The translations under genes and the position numbers were made by a program. A DNA stretch of 64,000 nt from an uncultured cyanobacterium. Its GTDB lineage: Bacteria; Cyanobacteriota; Cyanobacteriia; PCC-6307; Cyanobiaceae. Positions 1 to 9,144 of the stretch are shown in pieces. The notes under the pieces are model-generated. The model made no database searches. It was not told the origin of the DNA and saw nothing but the letters and a program-made list of their open reading frames with translations. The first letter of the stretch is position 1. Each line of letters opens with the position of its first letter. The stretch spans positions 1 through 64,000 of the forward strand of contig CAIZQU010000117.1 of assembly GCA_903935205.1 (NCBI GenBank). Reading direction: 5' to 3'.

Positions 1-537
1 GGCTCCTATTCCTTCACCGACCTCAGGCCGGGCACCTACACACTCAGTGAAACCCAGCCCCAGGGCTTCCTCGATGGCAAGGATTCCATTGGCAGCAGCG
101 GTGGCACGGTCGGCGACGATCTGATCAGCACCATCAACCTCTCCCAGAACAGCCAGGCCAGCGGTTACAACTTCGGCGAGATCAAGGCCGCCTCCATCGG
201 CGGCATCATCTTCCACGATCGCAACAACGATGGCTCCCAGGACGCCGGCGAACCGGCCATCAGCAGCGTCACCATCACTCTCAACGGCAGCGACGACCTC
301 GGCAATGCCATCAGCCTCAACACCCTCAGCAACGCCGCCGGCTCCTATTCCTTCACCGACCTCAGGCCGGGCACCTACACACTCAGTGAAACCCAGCCCC
401 AGGGCTTCCTCGATGGTAAGGATTCCATTGGCAGCAGCGGTGGCACGGTCGGCGACGATCTGATCAGCACCATCAACCTCTCCCAGGACAGCCAGGCCAG
501 CGGTTACAACTTCGGCGAGATCAAGACCGCCTCCATC
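1..537 (+). repeat. Near-identical 339-bp-period repeat in the SdrD-type gene
   Basis: Bases 1-186 reappear almost unchanged at 340-525, with differences at about 418 (C to T) and 487 (A to G). The period is 339 bp, exactly 113 codons, so the reading frame is kept. Similarity fades after about 198/537. Because copy 1 begins at the window edge, this is probably the downstream end of a longer array. Confidence 0.85.
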
Positions 538-3500
538 GGTGATCGCTTCTGGCTGGACAGCAATGCTGACGGGATCCAGAACGAAGCTGAGAACGGCCTC
601 GTCGGGTACTCCGTCACCCTGATCAGCGGTGGCAGCGACGGCCTGCTGAGCACCGCAGCCGACAACACATCGATCAGCACGGTGACCGGGGCTGATGGGC
701 TCTACGGCTTCGCCAACCTCCTGCCCGGGGAGTATCGGGTTCGCTTCGGCGACAGGCCTGCCGGCAGCGTCTTCAGCCCCGCCGATGCCGGCGCCAGCGA
801 TGCCCTCGACTCCGATGTCAACAGCAGTGGTGATTCGCCGGTGCTGTCCCTGCTGAGCGGCGAGGTGAACACCACCATGGATGCCGGCGTCTACCAGAGC
901 GTCAGCTTCGGCGATCGCATCTGGGACGATGCCAATGGCGATGGCATCCAGAACGGCAGCGAGCAGGGACTCGATGGGGTCAGGGTCTACCTCCTCGACG
1001 GCAGCGGCAACCGGATCAGCCAGAGCGGCGTGGCCATGTCCACCACCACCGCCAGCGACGGCTCCTACAGCTTCAGCAACTTGAAGCCAGGCAGCTACAG
1101 CATTGAAGTGGAAAGGCCAAGCGGCTACCAGTTCACCGCCAGGGATCGAGGTGTCGATGACAGCATCGATTCCGATGTTGATGGCAATACCGGCAAATCC
1201 TCAATCCTGACTCTTCTCTCCGGCCAGTCCAACGTGGATCTGGATGCCGGTCTGTTCCGTCCGGTCAGCCTGGGCGATCGCATCTGGCACGATTTCAATG
1301 CCAACGGCATCCAGGATGCTGGGGAGCCCGGAATCAGTGGTGTCACGGTCTATCTGACCGATAGCAGCGGCAGCCGCATTCTCCTGAATGGTCTACCGGT
1401 CCAGCGCACGACAGACAACAACGGCTTCTACAGCTTCACTGGTCTCACCCCCAGCTCCTACGGTATTGAAGTGATCAGGCCGAGCAGCGACTTCGCCTTC
1501 TCCAGCAAGAGAGAAGGCAGCGATGCGGCCCTTGATTCCGATCTGAACGCGGCAGGGAAGTCCGATCCGGTTGCTCTGATCTCAGGGGGCGGTGAATCCT
1601 CCATCGACGGCGGCCTCTTTAAGCTCGCCAGCCTGGGCGATCGGGTCTGGGCCGACACCAATGCCAATGGCATTCAGGATGCCGGTGAGGTCGGAACGGC
1701 CGGTCTGACCGTCGAGCTCTATGACCCCAGTGGCGCCAACCTGCTGCAAAGCACCACCACCAACCTCAGCGGCATTTACAGCTTCGCGGGCCTCACCCCC
1801 GGCGACTACGTGGTGCGTTTCAGCAAACCCGCCGACGCCTACTTCTCCGAAACGGGCAACGGCACCATGAGCACCGATAACGATGCCGGCGCCGACGGCT
1901 TCACCAGCGTGATCAGCCTGGCCTCTGGGGACAACACCTCCAGCATCGATGCCGGCTGGAACAAACTCGGTTCGATCGGCGACGTCGTCTGGCTCGATAG
2001 CAACGCCAATGGCCTGCAGGATGGTGGCGAGCTCGGCTACGGAGGTCTGCAGGTCGACCTCTACGATGAGAAGAGCAGCACCTTGCTGGCCAGCACCAGC
2101 ACGGCCAATGATGGTTCCTATCAATTCAGCGGACTGAAGGCGGCCAAGTATGTTGTTCGCTTCAGCAAACCTTCCGACTACCTCTTCTCCGACAGCAATC
2201 TCGGCGATAGCGATCTACTCGATTCCGACGCGGACAGCAGCGGACAGACCGTTGCGATCACGGTCAACTCCGGCCAGGCAGTGACCGATGTGGACGCTGG
2301 CATTTACAAGCTTGGAAGCATCGGCGATCGCATCTGGAATGATGTCAACAGCAATGGCATTCAGGATAGCGATGAGAGTGGCCTGGCCAATATCAGCGTT
2401 GGCCTATACAAAGCCGATGGCGTCACGCTGCTGAGCAGCACCAGCAGCAACAGCAGTGGCAGCTATAGCTTCGGCAGCCTTCGCCCCGATAACTATGTGG
2501 TCAGGGTCACCAAGCCCTTGGCCTATACCATCACCAGCAAGGGCAGCGATGCCAGCAGCGGCATCGATTCCAACATCGACGCCAGCGGCAAGAGCGACAT
2601 CATCACTCTTGGCTCCGGTGAGATCAACACCACCATTGATGCCGGCCTGTTTCTGACACCTGCGTCCACCACCAGCGATCTCCAGATCAGCAAGAGTGAC
2701 GGCCTCACCAGTGTGGTAGCAGGGCAGCAGATCACCTACACGATTGTGGTCAAGAATGTCGGCAGCTCGGCAGTCAGCCAGGTGCTGGTCAGCGATCTGA
2801 TGCCAACCAATCTCAGCGGTGTCACCTGGTCGAGCAAGGTGGATTACGGCACCGTGAGCGGCAACGACACCACCGGCAGCGGCACGATCAACGACACCAT
2901 CACCTCCCTGGGAGGAAACAGCTGCGTCACCTACACCGTGAACGCCACGGTGGTGAAACCCGGCAGCAAGGCGAGCACCGCCCTCACCAGCTTCGATTTC
3001 AAGGCCACCAGCGACAGCGCCAAATCCGGCACCGCCGCCAACAGCCGCATCGATAGCAGCGGTGGCGTGACCATCACCACCCGCGCCTTCAGTCGCGAGG
3101 CCCTCAGCAATGGCTCGGCGATCTGGGCCAATGCCTACCTCGGTTCCTACACAACCGGCCTCGGCATCACCAACAGCGCCGAAACGACCAGCGACTATCG
3201 CCTCGACAACAGCGGCAGCCGCAAGGATTACCTGCTGCTTCAGTTCAGCGAGTCCGTCGTTCTCGACAAGGCCTATCTCAGGTCCGTCTTCACTGACAGC
3301 GATGCCACGGTCTGGTTCGGCACCAGCGCCACCCTCACCAGCCTCAGCGACGCTGTGCTCACCGCCCTGGGCCCAGCCGAGCAGAGCATCGGCACCAGAT
3401 CAGACCGTACCGCGGACATCAACGCCGCCAACAAGGTGGGCAACACGATCGTGATCAGCGCCGCCAACAACGAAACCGGCAACGACAACTTCACCCTGGC

Positions 3501-4284
3501 CGGCCTGGATATCTACAAGCTGATTCTCTCCGGCTCGAGCATCAGCAACACCGCCACTGTCAGCGGCCCCTCCGGCTACCAGGACAGCAACGCCGCCAAC
3601 AACAGCGCCACCGATCTGACCGAGATTCTGACCGCCCCCGGCTGCCGCACCCCAGGATTCTGGGCCAACACGACCTGGCAGACCTTCTGGGATGGAATCA
3701 GCAACAACGAACCCAGCCAGGTAGGCTCGCCTGGTTTTGCCTCCGCTGACATCTTCAGCTCGCCTTACAAGAGCGGTGCCCAGGGCACGGTCAAGGATCC
3801 GATCTCGGGCAACAACCTCAATGGTGTGCTGCTTGGAGACCACAATCGCAATGGCCTCACCGATTCAGGTGAACAGACCATTTTCTATACCACAACTGAA
3901 GCCCTGAAGATTCTCAATTCCTCCCAGCAACCCGACAAAAGCGACGTGCGCTATACACTGTCACGCTCACTCTTGGCCAGCTGGCTCAACTACCAGGCCG
4001 GCAACCCCATCGATACCGCCGCCAGCGGCGACCGAGATGCGCGCTTCTGGATCAACCAGGGGATCAGCTGGCTGCAAACGTACACACCGGACGAGAACAA
4101 GGACGGCAAAGGCGATGGCATGCTCAGCAAACTCTCCTCGCTCAGCAGCCCCTATATGAAGGCCAGCAGCATCCATTGGACCAATGCCAATCTGGGCGGC
4201 CAAGTGATCAACACCAACCTCGACGCCTATAACAATGGTGCCTCAATCCTGGCTGACAACAATGTTTACGGCGGCAGCTGCTGA
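1..4284 (+). CDS. SdrD B-like repeat surface protein, 5' end outside window
   Basis: The frame is open from base 1 to a TGA at 4282-4284, so this is the C-terminal 1427 residues of a longer protein. It holds about eight SdrD B-type (Cna-B-like, prealbumin-fold) units of 110-125 residues. Each opens with a variant of GDRIWxDxNxNGIQDxxE, a calcium-site-like acidic motif, and carries a GxYxFxxLxPGxY strand; the first unit is cut by the window edge. A DUF11-like domain follows (near base 2690-3000, ITYTIVVKN), then a beta-rich stretch, then a C-terminal domain starting CRTPGFWANTTWQTFWDG at about 3640. Such repeats form rigid extracellular stalks in adhesins and S-layer-like proteins. No membrane anchor or sortase signal is seen at the C terminus, so how it is held at the surface is unknown. 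Function as adhesin or structural surface protein is inferred from domains only. Confidence 0.85.
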   Translation, partial: GSYSFTDLRPGTYTLSETQPQGFLDGKDSIGSSGGTVGDDLISTINLSQNSQASGYNFGEIKAASIGGIIFHDRNNDGSQDAGEPAISSVTITLNGSDDLGNAISLNTLSNAAGSYSFTDLRPGTYTLSETQPQGFLDGKDSIGSSGGTVGDDLISTINLSQDSQASGYNFGEIKTASIGDRFWLDSNADGIQNEAENGLVGYSVTLISGGSDGLLSTAADNTSISTVTGADGLYGFANLLPGEYRVRFGDRPAGSVFSPADAGASDALDSDVNSSGDSPVLSLLSGEVNTTMDAGVYQSVSFGDRIWDDANGDGIQNGSEQGLDGVRVYLLDGSGNRISQSGVAMSTTTASDGSYSFSNLKPGSYSIEVERPSGYQFTARDRGVDDSIDSDVDGNTGKSSILTLLSGQSNVDLDAGLFRPVSLGDRIWHDFNANGIQDAGEPGISGVTVYLTDSSGSRILLNGLPVQRTTDNNGFYSFTGLTPSSYGIEVIRPSSDFAFSSKREGSDAALDSDLNAAGKSDPVALISGGGESSIDGGLFKLASLGDRVWADTNANGIQDAGEVGTAGLTVELYDPSGANLLQSTTTNLSGIYSFAGLTPGDYVVRFSKPADAYFSETGNGTMSTDNDAGADGFTSVISLASGDNTSSIDAGWNKLGSIGDVVWLDSNANGLQDGGELGYGGLQVDLYDEKSSTLLASTSTANDGSYQFSGLKAAKYVVRFSKPSDYLFSDSNLGDSDLLDSDADSSGQTVAITVNSGQAVTDVDAGIYKLGSIGDRIWNDVNSNGIQDSDESGLANISVGLYKADGVTLLSSTSSNSSGSYSFGSLRPDNYVVRVTKPLAYTITSKGSDASSGIDSNIDASGKSDIITLGSGEINTTIDAGLFLTPASTTSDLQISKSDGLTSVVAGQQITYTIVVKNVGSSAVSQVLVSDLMPTNLSGVTWSSKVDYGTVSGNDTTGSGTINDTITSLGGNSCVTYTVNATVVKPGSKASTALTSFDFKATSDSAKSGTAANSRIDSSGGVTITTRAFSREALSNGSAIWANAYLGSYTTGLGITNSAETTSDYRLDNSGSRKDYLLLQFSESVVLDKAYLRSVFTDSDATVWFGTSATLTSLSDAVLTALGPAEQSIGTRSDRTADINAANKVGNTIVISAANNETGNDNFTLAGLDIYKLILSGSSISNTATVSGPSGYQDSNAANNSATDLTEILTAPGCRTPGFWANTTWQTFWDGISNNEPSQVGSPGFASADIFSSPYKSGAQGTVKDPISGNNLNGVLLGDHNRNGLTDSGEQTIFYTTTEALKILNSSQQPDKSDVRYTLSRSLLASWLNYQAGNPIDTAASGDRDARFWINQGISWLQTYTPDENKDGKGDGMLSKLSSLSSPYMKASSIHWTNANLGGQVINTNLDAYNNGASILADNNVYGGSC
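911..918. repeat. HIP1 octamer GCGATCGC (one of several)
   Basis: GCGATCGC is the highly iterated palindrome 1 of many cyanobacterial genomes. Other copies read directly are at 1274, 2324, 5836, 19743, 20966, 23742 and 39674. None was noticed in the lower-GC stretch 31.5-34.5 kb. Confidence 0.8.
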
Positions 4285-4604
4285 ACAGCAAGGGCGGGAT
4301 GGATGCCGCAGCCGTGAGGATCCAACGACCAACTTGGTCGCTCCTGCACGGAACGGCAACGTTCCTGAGCCCTGGCCCCGGCGACCCAGCGGGAGCCGAT
4401 GTCCCCTGTCCGAGCGGAGGCCAGCGAATCCTCAATGCTCCAGCCCGGGGCTCCTCCCAGAGCGCGCAAAGCAGGCCCGTCGATCAGGCGGATCGATGAC
4501 GCCGGACGGTCGATACGCAACTTTGCGCCTTGACGGCCTTGCAGACCTATGGTCCAACCGCCGTGCTACCCATAAGATCGATGCCAGTACGTTGACAGGA
4601 TTTC
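4285..4604. other. Gene-free stretch with one short inverted repeat
   Basis: No supported gene is seen here; the frames lack family features. A near-perfect inverted repeat, CGACCAA-C-TTGGTCG, lies at 4326-4340, about 40 bases after the preceding stop. It has no T-run, so it is a weak terminator candidate at best. Confidence 0.4.
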
Positions 4605-4949
4605 GTGGGTCGGAAACAAGTTCACCTCCTGATGCCCGAAGAGTTGCATGAGCTGGTCAAGGCCAGGGCCGATGAGGCCGGGGTCAGCCTGACCGCCTAT
4701 GTGCTCTCGGTTCTGGAAACCGATCTCAACACCGAGTCCCACAGCCGCTCCAGCCTCTCCAGCCTGGCCTTGCGGGTGCGTGCGATCGAGGTGCACCTGG
4801 GTCTGGATTCGCGACAACCGGGTTTCCTCAGACCCGAACTGAGAAAAGCAGCGGACCTGCCGAGCCTCCAGGCCAACGGCAGCGTGGCCGAGGCCGATCC
4901 ACCGGAGGCGGCCACACCGAAGCGCCGGGCCAACGACAAGAAGAGCTGA
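4605..4949 (+). CDS. Ribbon-helix-helix-like small protein
   Basis: A 114-residue protein starting at GTG 4605, preceded by ACAGGA ending 4 bases before the start. The first 40 residues read VHLLMPEELHELVKARADEAG then VSLTAYVLSVLE, the strand-helix-turn-helix pattern of CopG/Arc-type DNA-binding antitoxins and regulators. The C-terminal 45 residues are charged and probably disordered (KRRANDKKS end). No toxin partner adjoins it: the next gene is convergent, 6 bp away. It could be a stand-alone regulator or an orphan antitoxin. Family assignment rests on the pattern alone. Confidence 0.7.
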   Translation: MGRKQVHLLMPEELHELVKARADEAGVSLTAYVLSVLETDLNTESHSRSSLSSLALRVRAIEVHLGLDSRQPGFLRPELRKAADLPSLQANGSVAEADPPEAATPKRRANDKKS

Positions 4950-4955
4950 AGCGCC

Positions 4956-5804
4956 TCAAGCGGCTCCGCCCAGCTCGCGCCGGATCGCCGCCGCCAGGTC
5001 CTGGGGTTGGCTGAGGGGATCGACAGCCCTCAACCGTCGGGCCCGGCTGCGCAGCAATTCCAGGAAGCTGTCGCTGCTGAGCTCCGCCTCCCCTGCCACC
5101 CCCAGGGCCGCCAGGGTGCTGCGCAGATCGTGGAGTTCGGCGTCGAGCTCGCTGGCGGAGTAGTCGCGCTGGCCGGCCATCACCTCGGCGAAGCGCTCCC
5201 GCCGTTGGCGCCGGCTGACCGGATAGGCCGCGAGGAGCTGGTCGCGGCAGAGACGCCAGGGTCTGCCGGCGGTGAAGAGCAGGGCCAGGGCTTCGCTGAG
5301 CTCGGCGGCCTCGGCCTCATCGATGCGCAGATCGAAAGCGGGCGGGGGCTGGCGCAGACCGACGAACACCTCCAGCAGGTCGCCCGCGCCCAGGACCGTG
5401 CCGTCGGCGGCACGAACCGGTTGGGCGGAGTTCTGCAGGGCTTCCATGATCTCCGGATGCTGGCCGGCCAGCAGCTCGGCGGCGCGGGCCGGATCCAGGC
5501 GGCCGGAAGGGGCCTCCTCCGCCAGCCAGCGGTTGATGCCCCCCAGGGCGAAGAACACCTCCGGCCCCGGGGACGCCAGCTTGCCGTTGCGCAACATCGA
5601 GAGCTGGGAATTGTGGACCCGGCCCAGGTCGAGGGCGTCGGCCAGGGCGGGCAACACCCGGTGGGACCAGCCATTGCGGGCGTGCCACAGCCTGATCAGA
5701 TGGGCGAAGGCCACCCGCCCCGATGCGATGTCGTCTCGATAGCCCAAGCGATCGGGATCCGTATTGCTACCATCGTAACGACTGAACAGGAGTCGGTCCC
5801 CCAT
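4956..5804 (-). CDS. Conserved hypothetical protein, divergent from desC
   Basis: 282 residues if started at the ATG complementary to 5802-5804 (MGDRLLFSRYDGSN). The open frame continues upstream to 5936, but that part lies inside desC and looks like antisense read-through. The protein is rich in Ala, Leu and Arg and contains no membrane segment. Residues 30-75 (AFAHLIRLWHARNGWSHRVL, then LHNSQLS-like HNSQLSMLRNGK) look helical and resemble a helix-turn-helix-like region, but no named family is recognised. The chosen start shares the palindrome CATG with the start of desC, so the two divergent start codons overlap. A GTG at 5813 is an alternative start. It is convergent with the RHH-like gene. 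Confidence 0.7.
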   Translation of the reverse strand: MGDRLLFSRYDGSNTDPDRLGYRDDIASGRVAFAHLIRLWHARNGWSHRVLPALADALDLGRVHNSQLSMLRNGKLASPGPEVFFALGGINRWLAEEAPSGRLDPARAAELLAGQHPEIMEALQNSAQPVRAADGTVLGAGDLLEVFVGLRQPPPAFDLRIDEAEAAELSEALALLFTAGRPWRLCRDQLLAAYPVSRRQRRERFAEVMAGQRDYSASELDAELHDLRSTLAALGVAGEAELSSDSFLELLRSRARRLRAVDPLSQPQDLAAAIRRELGGAA

Positions 5805-6804
5805 GACCGCCACAATCCCTTCCCGCCCCAACGGTGCGATCGCCCCCCGGGACCGAACAGCCTCCGACCCCCAGGCCCAGCACACCCGCGCCGCAGCCCG
5901 AATCAGCGGCGGGTCCGATGGGATGCGCCGCGCCACATCCCTGCATCGCCCCCGCCGCGGCGAGCAGGGGAGCCAGAAGCCCTACTCCCAGCGCTGGGCC
6001 ACGATCCTGTTCATGGCCGCGATCCACGCCCTGGCCCTGGTCGCCCTGATGCCCCGCTTCTGGAGCATCACCGCCGTGGCCACGCTACTGGTGCTCTATT
6101 GGGTCACCGCCTGCCTCGGGGTGACGATCGGCTATCACCGCATGCTCAGCCACCGGGCCTTCCGGGTGCCCACCTGGCTGGAGCGCTTCTTCGCCACCTG
6201 CGGCGCCCTCAGCTGCCAGCACGGTCCGATCGACTGGGTGGGGCTGCATCGCCACCACCACAAATTCTCTGATACGGATGCGGATCACCACGACAGCAAC
6301 AAAGGCTTCTGGTGGTCGCACATGGGCTGGATGTTCCATGAGATCCCGGCCATGGGCGCCGTGCCCAGGCTCACCGGCGATCTGGCCCGCGATCCCTACT
6401 ACCGCTGGTTGAACTCCTGGTTCCTGAGCCTGCAGCTGGTGCTCGGTCTGCTGCTCTTCTGGATCGGCACCGTCAGCGGCGCCGGCGGCTGGGCCCTGGT
6501 GCTGTGGGGCATTCCCCTGCGCCTGGTCGTGGTGTACCACGTGACCTGGCTGGTCAACTCCGCCACCCACTGCTGGGGTGCGACCCCCCACGACAGCGGC
6601 GACCGCTCCCGCAACAACGCCTGGGTGGCCGCACTCACCTTCGGCGAAGGCTGGCACAACAACCATCACGCCTATCCCCATTCGGCACGCCATGGCTGGG
6701 GTCCCGGCCAGATCGATCTCACCTGGCAGCACATCCGCCTGCTCCGGGCCCTCGGCCTGGCCCGCCAGGTGCGCCTGCCCCAGGCCGCCTCGCCCCAGGG
6801 CTGA
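5803..6804 (+). CDS. desC: Acyl-lipid delta-9 fatty acid desaturase
   Basis: A 333-residue integral membrane di-iron desaturase that introduces the first double bond, at C9, into fatty acids esterified to membrane glycerolipids, using reduced ferredoxin. The three histidine boxes that bind the two irons are all present: HRMLSH (residues 112-117), HRHHH (149-153) and HNNHH (285-289). Hydrophobic segments flank them (about 70-105 and 205-255). ATG 5803 has AGGAG at 5788-5792, 10 bases upstream. The first 55 residues are Pro/Arg-rich and poorly conserved-looking, so ATG 5923 is an alternative start. A strong terminator follows at 6836. Confidence 0.93.
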   Translation: MTATIPSRPNGAIAPRDRTASDPQAQHTRAAARISGGSDGMRRATSLHRPRRGEQGSQKPYSQRWATILFMAAIHALALVALMPRFWSITAVATLLVLYWVTACLGVTIGYHRMLSHRAFRVPTWLERFFATCGALSCQHGPIDWVGLHRHHHKFSDTDADHHDSNKGFWWSHMGWMFHEIPAMGAVPRLTGDLARDPYYRWLNSWFLSLQLVLGLLLFWIGTVSGAGGWALVLWGIPLRLVVVYHVTWLVNSATHCWGATPHDSGDRSRNNAWVAALTFGEGWHNNHHAYPHSARHGWGPGQIDLTWQHIRLLRALGLARQVRLPQAASPQG

Positions 6805-6835
6805 AGCCAAGCCCCGCTCCAGTGGCACCAACGAT

Positions 6836-6861
6836 GGCCCGGGCTCCCACCCGGGCCTTTT
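6836..6861 (+). terminator. Rho-independent terminator after desC
   Basis: An 8-bp perfect stem GGCCCGGG (6836-6843) and CCCGGGCC (6850-6857) with a 6-base loop, followed by TTTT at 6858-6861. It lies 31 bases after the desC stop. Confidence 0.85.
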
Positions 6862-6945
6862 CCATGGCCCTCCCAGCTGTCCGCCCCCGCCTCCAGCCGG
6901 GGGCAGCCGCGCCCCCAGGAGTCAGCCGGGACCGCTACCGCTGAC

Positions 6946-6969
6946 CAGGGCCTGTGGCTCCAGGCCCTG
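6946..6969 (+). promoter_or_regulatory. Perfect hairpin in the rplI leader
   Basis: A 9-bp perfect stem CAGGGCCTG (6946-6954) and CAGGCCCTG (6961-6969) with a 6-base loop, about 90 bases upstream of the rplI start. There is no T-run, so it is more likely a leader structure than a terminator. Any regulatory role is inference. Confidence 0.45.
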
Positions 6970-7060
6970 CAGAGCCCCAGCCAGCAGCTGTTCCAGGAGC
7001 AAGTGGTGGTGACGTAGGCTGATCGATCGCATTTCTGTCGAACCAGCGGTTTACCCAACG

Positions 7061-7519
7061 ATGGCCAAGCGTGTACAGGTGGTGCTCAGCGACGACGTGC
7101 TGAGCCTCGGCAGGAGTGGCGACCTGGTCGAGGTGGCCCCCGGCTACGCCCGCAACTATCTGGTGCCCCAGGGCAAGGCGGTCCCGGTGACCGCCGCCGT
7201 GCTGCGGCAGGTGGAGCACCGCCGGGCCAAGGAGGCCGAGCGCCTGGCCGCCCTCAAGGCCGAGGCCCTGGCCTTCCGCACCGCCCTCGACACGATCGGG
7301 AGGCTGACGATCAAGAAACAGACCGGTGGTGACGACGTGCTGTTCGGCACCGTGACCAACGCCGATGTGGCCGAGGTGATCGAGGCCGCCACCAAGAAAG
7401 AGGTCGACCGCCGCGACATCGTCGTGCCCGAGATCCATCGCACCGGCACCTACAAGGTGCCCGTGAAGCTCCATCCGGAGGTCGTCGCCGAGGTGACGAT
7501 CGAAGTGGTCAGCCACTGA
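7061..7519 (+). CDS. rplI: 50S ribosomal protein L9
   Basis: A 152-residue protein of normal L9 length. The N-terminal rRNA-binding domain has the family pattern [19 protein letters not shown], where the GxxxxVxxGYxRNxLxP signature binds 23S rRNA. A long connecting helix (about 45-80, [19 protein letters not shown]) leads to a C-terminal domain containing [15 protein letters not shown]9 sits at the base of the L1 stalk and limits frameshifting. It is followed by two strong hairpins and then dnaB; the rplI-dnaB order is common in bacteria. Confidence 0.98.
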   Translation: MAKRVQVVLSDDVLSLGRSGDLVEVAPGYARNYLVPQGKAVPVTAAVLRQVEHRRAKEAERLAALKAEALAFRTALDTIGRLTIKKQTGGDDVLFGTVTNADVAEVIEAATKKEVDRRDIVVPEIHRTGTYKVPVKLHPEVVAEVTIEVVSH

Positions 7520-7552
7520 TCCCACCCAACCCCTGGTGGTCGCTGCCCTTGT

Positions 7553-7574
7553 CCGCCACCAGATCTGGTGGCGG
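7553..7574. other. 22-bp perfect palindrome downstream of rplI
   Basis: CCGCCACCAGA followed directly by its reverse complement (7553-7574). Flanking GCCCT and AGGGC can extend the stem past a small internal loop. There is no T-run after it. It may be an RNA 3'-end structure for rplI or a binding site for a dimeric protein. Confidence 0.6.
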
Positions 7575-7620
7575 CAGGGCTGGTCAAAACCTGAGTCACG
7601 GGCCAGGATGGTCCTCACCC

Positions 7621-7654
7621 GCCGCCGGATCCCCAGGGGTCCGGCGGCCTTGTC
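7621..7654 (+). terminator. Probable terminator between rplI and dnaB
   Basis: A 9-bp perfect stem GCCGCCGGA (7621-7629) and TCCGGCGGC (7640-7648) around a C4/G4-containing loop, followed by CTTGTCTT. It ends about 25 bases before the dnaB start. The tail is T-rich but interrupted, so partial attenuation of dnaB is possible. Confidence 0.6.
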
Positions 7655-7677
7655 TTCATCTGTAGCGGCCAACAACC

Positions 7678-9144
7678 ATGGTGAGCGCCCCCCTGGCCGG
7701 GTCTGAACCGGCTGCCCAGGAACCGCGGGTCCCGGCTGGCCGGGGGGGCGGCAACGGCTCCTCCGGACGCGGCCGCAACCGGGATCAGGACCAGGATCGC
7801 TCCGGCGATGAGGCCCGCTTTGAGGCCCTCCCCGATTCGGTGCCCCCCCAGAACCTGGAGGCCGAGGAGGCCGTGCTCGGCGGCATCCTGCTCGATCCTG
7901 ATGCCATCGGCCGGGTGGCCGATGTGTTGCGCCCGGAAGCCTTCTATCTCGGTGCCCACCGCGAGATCTACCGCACCGCCCTGATGCTGCACAGCCAGGG
8001 CAAACCCACCGATCTCACCGCCATGGCGGCCTGGCTGGCCGATACCGGCCAGCTGGAGAAGGTGGGGGGCAGCGCCAGGCTGGTGGAACTGGTGGAACGC
8101 ACCCTCTCCACCGCCTCGATCGACCAGGTGGCCCGCCTGGTGATGGACAAATACCTGCGCCGCCAGTTGATCCGCTCCGGCAACGAGGTGATCGGCCTGG
8201 GCTTCGATCAGAGCAAACCGATGGAGCAGGTGCTCGATGAGGCGGAGCAGAAGATCTTCGCGATCAGTCAGGAAAAACCCAGCCTCGGCCTCACTCCCAC
8301 CGCCGAGATCCTGACCCGCACCTTCGAAGAGATCGAGACCCGCTCCCTCGGCACAGCCGTGGCAGGCATCCCGGTCAACTTCTACGACCTCGATGCCATG
8401 ACCCAGGGGCTGCAGCGCAGCGACCTGATCATCGTGGCCGGCCGTCCGGCGATGGGGAAAACCTCGATCGTGCTCAACATCGCCCGCAACGTCGCCCAGC
8501 TCCACAACCTGCCGGTGGCCGTGTTCAGCCTGGAGATGAGCAAGGAGCAGCTCACCTACCGCCTGCTCTCGATGGAGGTGGGGATCGAGAGCGGCCGGCT
8601 GCGCACCGGCCGACTCCAGCAGGAGGAGTGGCCGCTGCTGGGCAAGGGCATCAGCAGCCTCGCCGCCCTGCCCCTGTTCATCGATGACAAACCCAACGCC
8701 GGCGTGCTGGAGATGCGCTCCCTCTGCCGCCGACTGATGGCCGAGCAGGGTCGTGATCTGGGCCTGATCGTGATCGATTACCTGCAACTGATGGAGGGCA
8801 GCGGCTCCGACAACCGGGTGCAGGAGCTCTCACGGATCACCCGCGGCCTCAAAGGCATGGCCCGCGAGCTCAACGTGCCGGTGATCGCCCTCTCCCAGCT
8901 CAGCCGCGGCGTCGAAGCCCGCACCAACAAGCGGCCGATGCTCAGCGATCTGCGCGAATCGGGCTCGATCGAACAGGACGCCGACCTGGTGCTGATGATC
9001 TATCGCGATGAGTACTACAACCCCGAAACCCCGGATCGGGGCATCACCGAAGTGATCGTGACCAAGCACCGCAACGGGCCGGTCGGCACCTGCAAGCTGC
9101 TGTTCGAGCCCCAGTTCACCCGTTTCCGCAACCTGGCGGCCTAA
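7678..9144 (+). CDS. dnaB: Replicative DNA helicase DnaB
   Basis: A 488-residue hexameric 5'-3' helicase that unwinds the chromosomal replication fork. The N-terminal helical domain begins at about residue 55 (PPQNLEAEEAVLGGILLDPDA). The RecA-like domain carries Walker A GRPAMGKT (residues 255-262), Walker B LIVIDYLQLM (about 363-372) and the late motif SDLRESGSIEQDADLVL. Length is normal and there is no intein, although many cyanobacterial DnaB proteins have one. The first 50 residues are a Gly/Arg/Asp-rich tail. No clear Shine-Dalgarno precedes the ATG. Confidence 0.98.
   Translation: MVSAPLAGSEPAAQEPRVPAGRGGGNGSSGRGRNRDQDQDRSGDEARFEALPDSVPPQNLEAEEAVLGGILLDPDAIGRVADVLRPEAFYLGAHREIYRTALMLHSQGKPTDLTAMAAWLADTGQLEKVGGSARLVELVERTLSTASIDQVARLVMDKYLRRQLIRSGNEVIGLGFDQSKPMEQVLDEAEQKIFAISQEKPSLGLTPTAEILTRTFEEIETRSLGTAVAGIPVNFYDLDAMTQGLQRSDLIIVAGRPAMGKTSIVLNIARNVAQLHNLPVAVFSLEMSKEQLTYRLLSMEVGIESGRLRTGRLQQEEWPLLGKGISSLAALPLFIDDKPNAGVLEMRSLCRRLMAEQGRDLGLIVIDYLQLMEGSGSDNRVQELSRITRGLKGMARELNVPVIALSQLSRGVEARTNKRPMLSDLRESGSIEQDADLVLMIYRDEYYNPETPDRGITEVIVTKHRNGPVGTCKLLFEPQFTRFRNLAA

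Noticed and set aside
7678-9144. Intein in DnaB
   Set aside because: Length is normal and the Walker A and later motifs are uninterrupted.
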